DNA of 64,000 nucleotides from Hyposmocoma kahamanoa (Eukaryota > Arthropoda > Insecta > Lepidoptera > Cosmopterigidae), in the NCBI RefSeq assembly GCF_003589595.1, contig NW_020653409.1, forward strand, positions 2,162,425 to 2,226,424, in the 5' to 3' direction. Both the position numbers and the translations under genes were made by a program. This document shows, piece by piece, positions 39,601 through 43,954 of the stretch. Each line of letters opens with the position of its first letter. The stretch's first letter is position 1. The notes below the pieces were generated by a model. It was given only the letters and a program-made list of their open reading frames with translations, did no database searches and was not told the DNA's origin.

Positions 39601-40396
39601 GCATATCTTTGCGATTTAAAGCTGAGTGGCTCAGACTTGACTTGACTTGTTCGTCTCGTCATTGATGTTATAAAAAAAAAGTTTAATATTTTTGGTGGAA
39701 TATACTTGAAATCTTAGAATAATAACGCACAGAATGATAGTTTAATATCAAACGAACTGTCACAAGTGAGGTAAAAATCAAATTCATGTAGGCTAGTTTT
39801 AGTAGTAGGTTAATTTTCGGTTTTAGTGAATATTTATATAAAAATATAAGTTGAAACGCGTTACTTCCTTGTGAAATGTGATGTTAGTATCTATTTTATG
39901 TTTGTCTGACGTATTTTTACACTTATTTACCGCAAATTTTCTCGTTTTGAGCTAAAATTCTTGAGCTGGTCGCGGTGCAAGTTGACCCTGAGCACTGACG
40001 GCCCGCCCGCTCGTGTAGGCCCATTGGGAGCGCTTCAATTTGCCTCACTTAGCGTGTGCGGACTAGGTTTCTATGCGTTATTATTCTAAGCTTGAAATAT
40101 ATATTAATAATAATAAACTTAATAACAATTTTCTTTCACTATTTTTCACGTTATCAATGAATTGGCGAAAAAACCCGTGGGGAGATAATAATGATGATGA
40201 AAATAGGGAAAAGTATATTTTTACTGATTACCACAGGCAATACGAATCCCTCGCAATAGTCGATGTGATCACCGATGAGGTTGACGCGACTGGGCGCGGC
40301 TGCAGCGGCAACAGGGCTGCGACCGAATACCGCGACAAATTTGTCGCGTGCGAAATGCAGCAGCACCGTCTCGCCTTTTGGTACTGCTTCTTTCAT
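9528..40396 (-). CDS. Galk: Galactokinase gene, eight coding exons, 391 aa
   Basis: Galactokinase phosphorylates alpha-D-galactose at C1 with ATP, the first committed step of the cytosolic Leloir pathway. The spliced frame is 165+187+127+126+182+116+159+114 nt, in all 392 codons with the stop. The protein has the three GHMP motifs in order: sugar-binding [12 protein letters not shown] (residues 36-47), the ATP-loop [11 protein letters not shown] (132-142) and MTGGGFGG (342-349). The catalytic Asp is in GIMDQY (D184) and the conserved Arg is R37. Human GALK1 is 392 residues and its first motif falls at the same positions, which supports the ATG at 40396 as start. Every intron is GT-AG. Residue 43, usually Glu in this family (GEH), is Asp here. 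Introns run from 1.7 to 8.8 kb and are mostly transposon-derived. Whether it is GALK1-like rather than a GALK2-type kinase was judged from overall similarity only. Confidence 0.96.
9930..10480 (+). repeat. Dispersed repeat R3, copy 1
   Basis: Two blocks match the stretch at 33395-33640: AATACAGTAGAAGTG near 9940, and AACAGAGTAAAGTATAAATT at 10290 through AATGTGTGAGTTTTGGCGAC at 10372. It is inside galactokinase intron 7 and has no coding frame. Confidence 0.55.
10955..11130 (+). repeat. Repeat R1 copy, 3' half
   Basis: It begins at GTGGTGAAATTACAGGCACA and ends CTCGTCCCGTCACTT; the upstream half is missing. It lies in intron 7. Confidence 0.65.
11315..11565 (-). repeat. Dispersed repeat R4, reversed copy
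   Basis: Read on the minus strand this matches 34865-35120: it shares CAATTTAATGT, TATACCAACGGATTTATATT-like sequence, GACAAATCGCGTAGTTGAAC and AAAGGTTAGGTGCA-like sequence. The function is unknown. Confidence 0.6.
11660..11800 (+). pseudogene. LINE ORF2 C-terminal scrap
   Basis: The frame from 11683 reads [20 protein letters not shown] then [11 protein letters not shown]. 'WNSLP ... FK.R..R..LG' is the usual C-terminal tail of non-LTR retrotransposon polymerases. No ATG or upstream domain is left. A (TAC)-rich simple repeat follows at 11835-11925. Confidence 0.5.
12029..12187 (-). CDS. Galk: Galactokinase coding exon 7 (third GHMP motif)
   Basis: The acceptor is CTTTATCAG and the donor is TCTTTG|GTAACG, phase 0 on both sides. 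It encodes [20 protein letters not shown] and [20 protein letters not shown], followed by [18 protein letters not shown] is the third GHMP motif. Only 42 nt separate the acceptor from the end of a MITE upstream. Confidence 0.97.
12230..12457 (+). mobile_element. hAT-like MITE copy B, in intron 6
   Basis: The 228-bp element has CATTGACTTACAA...TTGTAAGTCAATG termini and an exact 8-bp duplication CTTTTCTA at 12222-12229 and 12458-12465. It is almost identical to copy C at 22830 (three differences by eye). It ends 42 nt upstream of the exon 7 acceptor on the transcribed strand. Confidence 0.92.
12683..12915 (+). repeat. Repeat R1 copy
   Basis: It starts GCATTAGAGCTCCTTGTG and runs to GCACTGCAACTGTTATAC, lacking the last 50 bases of R1. 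Confidence 0.65.
13364..13635 (-). pseudogene. Mariner-like transposase 3' remnant
   Basis: On the minus strand the frame opens [20 protein letters not shown], then [20 protein letters not shown] and a stop. LAPSDYYLF is the block holding the third catalytic Asp, so only the last 70 or so residues remain. The outer end, CGAGGGGAGGTCCAAAAGTC next to a TA at 13362-13363, looks like the terminal repeat. The inner end is cut at a (TA)n run. It differs from the other mariner families here. Confidence 0.7.
13634..13654. repeat. (TA)n microsatellite
   Basis: About ten TA units sit exactly at the truncation of the mariner remnant. Confidence 0.95.
14435..14764 (+). CDS. Orphan 109-aa ORF with one membrane segment
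   Basis: This is a real ATG-started frame lying antisense in galactokinase intron 6. I do not recognise it. The first 65 residues are basic and contain two Cys. Residues about 72-91 ([19 protein letters not shown]) would span a membrane, and a short hydrophilic tail follows. AATAAA occurs near 14855. It may be a chance frame in repeat DNA; there is no promoter or homology evidence. Confidence 0.2.
   Translation: MGKRHCVLVNMFKNFVSRYLLNCFVYNDAMKWNLTKENNFLLSNAKKEVVAKKQTVYIRFIYNVFLKSGCCSAGVSVLILIVALALLACVAREMENLKPGRYTCEIKST
15042..15235 (+). repeat. Repeat R1 copy, 5' two thirds
   Basis: It starts AGTAGAGCTCCTTGTGGAAG and breaks off after CAGTGCCCCTCAGATCCG, where repeat R2 begins 25 bases later. 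Confidence 0.7.
15262..15680 (+). repeat. Repeat R2 copy
   Basis: It shares the same landmarks as the best copy and terminates in AACTCGGTCAAAAA near 15680. It follows an R1 copy, as also happens at 55640. Confidence 0.7.
15715..15990 (+). repeat. Dispersed repeat shared with 611-1100, coding-like
   Basis: This is the uninterrupted version of the repeat split by the MITEs at 0.6-1.1 kb. Between TTTAATTG and GGATTTTATAAAG it has ATCTGTCT, corresponding to the MITE target ATCTGACT. Its first part reads as a frame with [20 protein letters not shown] then ECVWSEPIK, so it may derive from a transposon protein that I cannot name. Confidence 0.55.
15998..16165 (+). repeat. R2-related fragment
   Basis: GCCGCCATTAGAGGTGGAAT and the following AAAATTCAAATGG resemble the central part of R2, but the end is diverged. 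Confidence 0.4.
16522..17092. mobile_element. hAT-like element carrying a GC minisatellite
   Basis: The 571-bp element has termini CAGTGTTGGGC and GCCCAACACTG, and an exact 8-bp duplication CATGCAGC at 16514-16521 and 17093-17100. Its interior has no transposase. It consists of AATTG-rich simple sequence on both sides of a GC-rich tandem array. It is in galactokinase intron 6, with its edge 24 nt from the exon 6 donor after the duplication. Confidence 0.92.
16638..16827. repeat. 13-bp GC-rich minisatellite
   Basis: About 14-15 units alternate GGGGCCCCCAAGC, GGGGACCCCAACC and close variants. The array is over 75% G+C in an AT-rich setting. All units lack stop codons, so several long frames cross it in both directions; these are artefacts. 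Confidence 0.95.
17125..17240 (-). CDS. Galk: Galactokinase coding exon 6 (residues 263-301)
   Basis: The acceptor is TGCTCCACAG and the donor is CTCTC|GTAAGT. The exon reads [20 protein letters not shown] then [18 protein letters not shown], equivalent to the family segment with R-x-x-H-V-x-x-E-I. The leading AA completes Glu263 with the G of exon 5. A hAT-like element ends 24 nt past the donor. Confidence 0.94.
17400..17595 (+). repeat. Repeat R1 copy, 3' two thirds
   Basis: It runs from TGCCGCAGCAGTGCATTACC to TTACCGTCATTTGATACCAT. Confidence 0.65.
17660..17800. repeat. AT-rich MITE core, related to 62701
   Basis: GGTGGCAATTATGTATTATT and AATATTATTTAATATTCGAG resemble the elements at 42275 and 62701; the termini are not clear. 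Confidence 0.4.
18053..18240 (+). repeat. Repeat R2 copy, 3' end only
   Basis: It starts TATAAAAATGAATCTTCATG and ends TTTGAAGTCGGTTAAAAA. Confidence 0.65.
18622..18826 (-). mobile_element. tRNA-derived SINE (S-A family), copy 1
   Basis: On the minus strand the head reads AACTGCCTCCGTGGCCGAAC, similar to an A box. A degenerate B-box region follows, then a unique body with TTGGGTGTAATTTGTGGTTG and CACCCGCGACACAGGGTTTC. The tail is (ATT)n. It lies in intron 5. Confidence 0.85.
19195..19420 (-). mobile_element. Probable LINE 3' fragment
   Basis: ATGACGTCCACTGCTGAACA followed by TAGACCTCCTCCAAAG is a signature I associate with a common lepidopteran LINE, possibly RTE-like. No frame is preserved. 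Orientation is assumed from that recollection. Confidence 0.35.
19630..19811 (-). CDS. Galk: Galactokinase coding exon 5 (residues 203-262)
   Basis: The acceptor is TTGTTGTAG and the donor is GAAG|GTAGTA, entering in phase 2 and leaving in phase 1. The translation contains [20 protein letters not shown] and [12 protein letters not shown], the conserved 'TNSNVxHxLxxSEYxxRRxxCEE' block of eukaryotic galactokinases. Confidence 0.96.
19815..20890. other. Intron 4, no recognised content
   Basis: The stretch is AT-rich. I find no inverted termini, tandem repeat or coding frame. Confidence 0.4.
20891..21055. mobile_element. Harbinger-like MITE, 165 bp
   Basis: The ends GGGCCGTATTCTAGAACTCT and the complement of AGAGTTCTAGAATACGACCC form inverted repeats extending about 45 bp. 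It is flanked by TAA at 20888-20890 and 21056-21058. The TAA duplication and G-rich start fit PIF/Harbinger. Confidence 0.85.
21060..22395. other. Intron 4, no recognised content
   Basis: A hydrophobic 86-codon frame near 21359 lacks an ATG start and looks accidental. Nothing else is identifiable. Confidence 0.4.
22396..22521 (-). CDS. Galk: Galactokinase coding exon 4 (catalytic Asp)
   Basis: The acceptor is TTATTTGCAG and the donor is CTGCAG|GTAAAA. The exon encodes [20 protein letters not shown] and then [17 protein letters not shown]184 in GIMDQ aligns with the catalytic base of the human enzyme. It ends in phase 2 with AG of Arg202. Confidence 0.96.
22830..23058 (-). mobile_element. hAT-like MITE copy C, in intron 3
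   Basis: The 229-bp element is the reverse of copy B and has an exact 8-bp duplication AGTCTGAT at 22822-22829 and 23059-23066. It lies 308 bp upstream of the exon 4 acceptor. Confidence 0.93.
23141..23608. mobile_element. hAT-like element, degenerate
   Basis: An exact 8-bp duplication GTTCAAAC (23133-23140 and 23609-23616) brackets a 468-bp segment. Its ends TAGGGCTGTTAC and complement CAAGGTTCGAAT are weakly inverted. GGATGC-type motifs occur near both ends. There is no transposase frame. Confidence 0.55.
23610..25295. other. Intron 3, mostly unassigned
   Basis: Reversed R2-like scraps occur at about 24640-24720 and 25000-25085 (TTAACCGATTGCAATAAAAC). A TG-rich run lies at 24125-24185. 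No exon-like frame is seen. Confidence 0.4.
25298..25386 (-). repeat. Repeat R1 copy, 3' end
   Basis: GGCGGGACAAACATGTCGTG to GCAGTGCCACTTCGAGC is the terminal third of R1, reversed. Confidence 0.6.
25645..25985 (-). repeat. Two overlapping repeat R1 copies
   Basis: One copy runs from TTTAAATCGCAAAGATC to GGCGGCAGAAATAGG. A second copy begins inside it (GGTGGTAAGCGATACGCTTG) and continues to GAACTCTTTCACAAGGAGC. Confidence 0.6.
26600..26774 (-). mobile_element. tRNA-derived SINE, second family
   Basis: The minus-strand head GGCGACCTCCGTGGTTGAAT and the B box AGAGTTCGATCCCTGG flank a region too long to be an anticodon arm of a functional tRNA. The body contains GGGTCTCGGTGTTTGTTGTA. Confidence 0.7.
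26780..29235. other. Intron 3, mostly unassigned
   Basis: A CpG-rich patch lies at 26998-27080. A 92-codon ATG frame at 28271-28549 is unrecognised and not supported. At 29105-29165 a tRNA-like string (CTCTAATGGTTAGAC, GAGTTCGCACCCCTG) may be a SINE head. Confidence 0.35.
29240..30219 (+). pseudogene. Mariner family 2 transposase, copy 1, defective
   Basis: Frames at 29370-29807 and 29920-30165 give [38 protein letters not shown], and later [20 protein letters not shown]. The usual D-x-x-W-I catalytic block is deleted, leaving [11 protein letters not shown]. The second Asp region is also damaged and a stop interrupts the N-terminus. The right terminus CATTCCGGAAACTTATACTG followed by a TA at 30220-30221 is kept; the left terminus is missing. 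Confidence 0.85.
30240..30905 (+). pseudogene. LINE ORF2 3' fragment
   Basis: The frame at 30275 gives [20 protein letters not shown], and one after 30616 gives [18 protein letters not shown]. These are the post-polymerase parts of a Jockey-like ORF2, with frameshifts. It abuts the mariner copy in intron 3. Confidence 0.7.
31273..31399 (-). CDS. Galk: Galactokinase coding exon 3 (ATP-binding motif)
   Basis: The acceptor is AACTTCTAG and the donor is TTCGA|GTAAGT. The exon encodes [17 protein letters not shown] followed by [18 protein letters not shown], the glycine/serine phosphate-binding loop of GHMP kinases. It enters in phase 1 and leaves in phase 2; both splits are satisfied by the neighbouring exons (Ser118 and Asp160). 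Confidence 0.96.
31550..31625 (-). mobile_element. Truncated SINE, related to 58577
   Basis: AACACAAAGATCGGATAC and GGATACGAACCGACGTCTTC match the tail and B-box region of the SINE at 58577; the 5' head is missing. It lies in intron 2's upstream neighbour, intron 2 proper. Confidence 0.5.
31630..32640. other. Intron 2, no recognised content
   Basis: Apart from a G+C-poorer run with short poly(A)/(T) tracts I see no repeat terminus or coding frame. Confidence 0.4.
32644..32832 (-). mobile_element. SINE S-A family, copy 2
   Basis: It has the same body as copy 1 with an (AAT)-type tail at 32644-32662. The head is diverged (CCGGCTCCGTGTCCGAACGG). Confidence 0.8.
33064..33250 (-). CDS. Galk: Galactokinase coding exon 2 (residues 56-118 part)
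   Basis: The acceptor is TATTTCCAG before GCTCTACCC and the donor is CCAA|GTAAGA. The exon begins [11 protein letters not shown], which follows LPV of exon 1 as the family predicts. It contains [15 protein letters not shown], matching the conserved W-x-N-Y-x-K-G-V segment. It ends in phase 1 with a single A that joins GT of the next exon to make Ser118. Confidence 0.95.
33395..33637 (+). repeat. Dispersed repeat R3, copy 2
   Basis: It matches 9930-10480: AATACAGTAGAAGTGGTTAG, AACAGAGTAAAGTTTAAATT and GTGTGAGTTTTGGCGACAGC. A MITE has inserted at its end, and its continuation GCTTATGGCGTGACTTT follows at 34220. Confidence 0.55.
33638..34220. mobile_element. Foldback hAT-like element, 583 bp
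   Basis: Termini CTGGGATCGGAATAGGTA and the complement of TACCTATTCCGATCCCTG head inverted arms of about 100 bp that share ACATAGACAGAAAATGGAGA. An exact 8-bp duplication CTTATGGC lies at 33630-33637 and 34221-34228. It is in intron 1, 388 bp from the exon 2 acceptor. Confidence 0.9.
34563..34877 (+). other. Unassigned 104-codon frame with a membrane segment
   Basis: The frame has no ATG near its start. It is Lys/Arg-rich at first ([18 protein letters not shown]) and ends with a hydrophobic run [20 protein letters not shown]. It is followed at once by dispersed repeat R4. It may be a transposon remnant or a chance frame. Confidence 0.15.
34865..35120 (+). repeat. Dispersed repeat R4, plus-strand copy
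   Basis: It matches the reverse complement of 11315-11565, with blocks such as GACAAATCGCGTAGTTGAAC shared. Confidence 0.6.
35289..35665. mobile_element. MITE family E, copy 1, 377 bp
   Basis: The 22-bp inverted ends begin CTTAGAATAATAACG. The 8-bp duplication is CTCTCACA (35281-35288 and 35666-35673). It is a near-copy of 39713-40090. The 8-bp target fits hAT or P superfamily ancestry; it is non-coding. Confidence 0.94.
35670..36490. other. Intron 1, no recognised content
   Basis: No repeat terminus or coding frame is apparent. Confidence 0.4.
36496..37507 (-). pseudogene. Tc1-like transposase, one nonsense codon
   Basis: The minus-strand frame reads [20 protein letters not shown] and a paired-type helix-turn-helix ([16 protein letters not shown]), then the catalytic blocks [21 protein letters not shown] and [12 protein letters not shown]. 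The spacing is DD34E. It ends ARGGHTHY and a stop at 36496-36498. A TGA at about 36708-36710, in the conserved HWPA-x-SP stretch, breaks it. It lacks its initiator ATG: an in-frame TGA lies just before the first codons. About 330 residues would remain, close to the family length. Confidence 0.92.
37895..37954. repeat. Perfect 25-bp hairpin
   Basis: Arms at 37895-37919 and 37930-37954 are exactly complementary (GAAGCAACTTGATTGATCGT and five more bases), with a 10-nt loop. Confidence 0.95.
38443..38703. repeat. Large foldback, arms about 110 bp
   Basis: The left arm carries GGAAGAATGGTATAAGTGGA and ACCCACATCCTCTCCAATTC. The right arm carries the near-exact complements up to TTCCATGAGG. The spacer is about 35-40 bases. 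It may be the core of a larger CpG-rich element from 38270 to 38750. Confidence 0.85.
38710..39475. other. Intron 1, unassigned
   Basis: A repeated motif GATCACA..GTGATCGACAAAAAATACGA-like occurs at 39040-39200, suggesting a short foldback. No gene is seen. Confidence 0.35.
39480..39670 (+). repeat. Repeat R1 copy, partial
   Basis: It runs from TTACCTATTTCTGGTGCCAA to GTTCGTCTCGTCATTGATG. Confidence 0.65.
39713..40090. mobile_element. MITE family E, copy 2, 378 bp
   Basis: It has the same ends and interior as copy 1, with its own 8-bp duplication CTTGAAAT (39705-39712 and 40091-40098). It lies 141 bp inside the exon 1 donor. Confidence 0.94.
40232..40396 (-). CDS. Galk: Galactokinase coding exon 1 (residues 1-55)
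   Basis: The ATG at 40396-40394 directly follows a pyrimidine-rich CCTTTTCCACAG. The exon encodes the N-terminal helix and the galactose-binding signature, and ends LPV before the donor GTAATC, in phase 0. The MKEAV start gives the same number of residues before the signature (35) as human GALK1. An upstream non-ATG extension is open for only a few codons and lies in the presumed pyrimidine tract, so I do not include it. Confidence 0.93.
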
Positions 40397-40671
40397 CTGT
40401 GGAAAAGGCAACTCCGGATAATTTACAAAAAATAATATAATACGCCCAAAAGTTTGGGTAGTGGGGTAGGCGTGTTACCACCAAGTGCACAGCATATTTG
40501 TTACTTGATATCATAGAAAAAGTCATTTGTGACCGATTTAAATTATGGTATTAAATTAATGGTAGGTAATATTGATTGTAATGAGTATTACGATGTTTTA
40601 CTATCATGGTAGCATTCATTTATTGTTTGTGGAATTACGCCACTAGTTTTTTGTAATCCAAACTAATATTA

Positions 40672-41301
40672 GGCTGGTTTCAGAGCAATGCGGATTTATC
40701 TGCCGACCGTCCGCGCGGAGCACCGGAGCGGAGTAACACGGAGTACACAGAGTAGTATGGCGATAGAACATAGTTTCCCAAAGTGGTCCCCACCGCCCAG
40801 TGGCGGCTGAAGAGTCCTAGGTAGCAATTAGGGGCGTTAATGCTGTACAGAGAGTGCTACCGCATTAGAAAAAAAAAACATGAGTTACCTATATAAACTA
40901 CACTACAAATACTTATATAATTTTTCCCTTGTGATTTTTGTGTTAAGTTAATATAAAATACGTGTTTTTAATTATTTGTGAAGTGGTGGGCGTTCATTGA
41001 ATTGAAATTGAAATTGAAATTTTTTTATCGTGCTTAAGTGGGCGGTGAGTCAAACATTTTGGAAAGTTATGCGATAGAACATCACAACATCGTTTTTAAG
41101 TGACGTGGATTGTTCCGTACGGAACACGCTCTGTGTGAACTCTGCACAAGCCACCCGTGCATTCATTGTAGTCGACTGTCTTCCGTGAATATCCGCACTA
41201 AGTTAAATACTCGTTTTAAAGCCCTGCGGATTCTACGCATGCGGGGATGGCCCGCAGGCGGACAGTCTGTACGGACCGAACGCACAGCTGTGAAACCAGC
41301 C
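40672..41301. mobile_element. Harbinger-like MITE, 630 bp
   Basis: The ends GGCTGGTTTCAGAGC and GCTGTGAAACCAGCC are inverted, and TTA flanks both sides (40669-40671 and 41302-41304). The interior is CpG-rich, with repeated gene-like frames lacking similarity. It lies upstream of the galactokinase ATG. Confidence 0.8.
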
Positions 41302-41647
41302 TTATACATGGGAAAGTAACTGTTACGTTTTCACGCCTAAGCCGCTGAATCAATATTTGATGAATTTTGGTATAGAGATAGATGGAGATTGGAGAAGGAC
41401 ATGGCTACTTTTTGTTACAAAAATAAATCTTAAAGCGGTGAAATAAGGGATGAAAGTTTGTAGAACCAATCATTCTTAAGTAAGTTGCAGAGTAGGCTAC
41501 TCGAAGTATTTATTTTACGCAAACGAAGTCACGGGCACCAACTAGTTATTATTAGTATTAATAAAATAAAATAGATGTAATAATAATAACAATAATAAGT
41601 TTTATTTATCAGACAGCAAACAGTTGATGGTCTTAACCATACGGTTA

Positions 41648-41691
41648 CGTCATTTGTATTAATTACTATACAGTAATTAATACAAATGACG
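41648..41691. repeat. Perfect 20-bp hairpin
   Basis: CGTCATTTGTATTAATTACT and its exact complement are separated by four bases. Confidence 0.95.
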
Positions 41692-41759
41692 AACCACAAA
41701 GAAAAATTTCTTCGTTCATAGGACTTGAATCTGCGTCAGACGAAAAACCTTATGAAAAA

Positions 41760-41960
41760 CTTTCATAGATTTCTCACAGATGGCGCTACGACAAAAAATC
41801 CATTAAAACCAAAACTTGTAACGAACGCATAGAAAAATTCGTAAGCTCTGCGTTTGCCTTGGTAGGGCATAGACTTTAGAAGATGGAAAAAAAAACAGAG
41901 GAAAGTATCCTTAGCCTAAGGCATAGACGCCTGTTCGAGTCCTGTCAGCTGCCGAATTAA
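41760..41960. repeat. Dispersed motif with SINE-like B box
   Basis: CACAGATGGCGCTACGACAA recurs almost exactly, reversed, at 59040-59070. A tRNA-like GTTCGAGTCCTGTCAG lies at about 41932. Confidence 0.4.
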
Positions 41961-42274
41961 TTTTTCTTTGTGTTCGATATTTGTATCAATAATTTAAAAG
42001 GTAGGTGTGCTGCTGTTACCGAAGTTAACCTCGTTGCACTGGTACTCATACAAGGAATGCGGATTCCCGGATTCAAAACCAGACAATTGGTACGACAGTT
42101 TAGAAAGTTCATTAATTTTACTGTTTACAATTTTGTTGTCTGTTTACAATTGGGTTACTCGCAATTATAATACACGTGAGAAAAATTTAGCCTACGCTGG
42201 GAAACTCGTTAAATGAAAGCAAAAGAATTAATAATCAGAAATAATAATTCTCGAACTAATGTTCTCAAACCAAA

Positions 42275-42428
42275 TTTCTATGGCAATTTTTATTATTTAA
42301 ATATTCGAGTAGATTGTCGTGTTAATGGTTATTATTAAATAAGATTTCACGATAGAATACTCGAATATTAAATAATATTGCACGATAAAACAATCTAATA
42401 CTTAAATAATAAAAATTGCCACAGAAAC
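42275..42428. mobile_element. Palindromic AT-rich MITE
   Basis: TATGGCAATTTTTATTATTT at the left is inverted at the right as AAATAATAAAAATTGCCACA. The central blocks ATACTCGAATATTAAATAAT and TTGCACGATAAAA are shared with 62701-62930. Confidence 0.7.
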
Positions 42429-42429
42429 T

Positions 42430-43050
42430 AGTCCGAGAAAGACCGGAAAAATGAAATTATAAAAAAAACCTTGTGCCTCCATCTTGTCTTTGTCATTTTT
42501 TATGAAGTAGTGCGAAAGAGAGGACCTTATACTAGGTCGCTAACTTGAATAGACAGTTTTATCGAACGGAATAGACTTATATGATGATTGTAGGATTTTA
42601 TCCAAACGATGATAATTAATTCATTAAAATTACCATTATACAAGACATTTTATTTGTCACAAACACAACGGCAACGCAACGATTCCACTGAATCTTAGGT
42701 AATTGAAAAACGCATTTTTTTAGTTTGTAATTACAAAATCATCATAATTTTGGTTTGGTAGTACATTTATATTGACTGGAGTCAATGTTAATATCATATT
42801 GTAGGGTTTCTAAATATTGTATTTAAGTTCAACATGTAACAAGGTATTTCGCGAACGTAGCTATTAAGGATTCATTAATTGAAATTGAAGAAGATATTTC
42901 ATGAGAAGCAATTACAGCCTAATTCTTAAAATTGAAAGATAAATTTTTACGAAATATTTTCCTCTTTTGACGTAGATCCTTTTAAGGCTCAGTTTTTATA
43001 AAAATAACGTATTGAGCTGTAGGTCAAATTGTGTATGTATAAACAATTGC
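42430..43050. other. No recognised content
   Basis: The stretch is AT-rich without a frame or repeat terminus that I can identify. Confidence 0.4.
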
Positions 43051-43054
43051 GTCA

Positions 43055-43195
43055 GCATTACTGCGTTCCGGTTTTGAAGGGTAAGGGTGTCACTTGGATC
43101 ATTGCAATGGACTGAGTGGCATTGCAACTGATATGGACAGGCGTGTCGCTTACCATCAGGCGCACGGCTTATTCGTTCCGTCACTTGATATCAAT
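43055..43195 (+). repeat. Repeat R1 copy, internally deleted
   Basis: GCATTACTGCGTTCCGGTTT is followed almost directly by the terminal third ending TTCGTTCCGTCACTTGATAT. Confidence 0.65.
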
Positions 43196-43495
43196 AAAAA
43201 CAGCCTTCAATTTAAACTTAATTTTAATTAAAATTTAATTTCGACGGATCTCGTTGTGCTGCATTTGATATGAACTTGAATAAGAAGAAAGGTCAATATG
43301 TAAAACATGTGTAATTATTAGTTAATACCATAGATATAGAAATGGTTAATACCATAAATTGATAACCCATGTAGGTATATTAAAGACTACGAATAAGATT
43401 CCGGAGAATTAAGATCATCGTTTCGTAAGTTTAAAACTTACAATAAAAGTATTTTAATTAAAAAGCCATTACATAAGTGATAGAAATTCAGAAAA

Positions 43496-43952
43496 TTAAA
43501 AAGCCGACCTCAAAAGTACGTAGAATTACATATAATTACCAAGTTTTATAGAAAGTGCGCAAACCCGGATTCATTCCCTAGTTCGCCACTATACGGGACT
43601 TGACAGAGGAGATAATAAAAGTCGGTTCTCACTACTCAAAGTATATTGTGAGAGAAAAACGCCTTGAATCGGAGAATAGCAAAATCAACCATTAAAATAA
43701 TTGCTCTTTATAATAAAATTTAGGCGCTATTTATAAAAACGAATCTTCATACGTAAACAGCCACTCTTAGAGATGGATGATTTTCTTCAAAATTAAATGG
43801 GATCACTATGGAGGTAACCTCTTTTCAACAAAAAAAGGAATCATGAAAATCGGTTCACAAATACCGGAGTTATCGCATAACAAACATACATAAAAAAAAG
43901 CATACAGTCGAATCGAGAGCCTCCTCCTTTTTTGAAGTTGGTTAAAAATTTA
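43496..43952 (+). repeat. Dispersed repeat R2, best copy
   Basis: R2 opens with AAAAAGCCGACCTCAAAAGTAC, passes TTCGCCACTATACGGGACTT, TTAGGCGCTATTTATAAA and AATCATGAAAATCGGTTCAC, and ends CTCCTTTTTTGAAGTTGGTT and AAAA. The two ends form a short imperfect inverted repeat (AAACCGACCT.. against ..AAGTCGGTTAAAA). It has no coding frame. Confidence 0.7.
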
Positions 43953-43954
43953 AG

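Noticed and set aside
40073..40435. 120-codon plus frame over galactokinase exon 1
   Set aside because: It is the antisense shadow of the exon and the adjacent MITE end.
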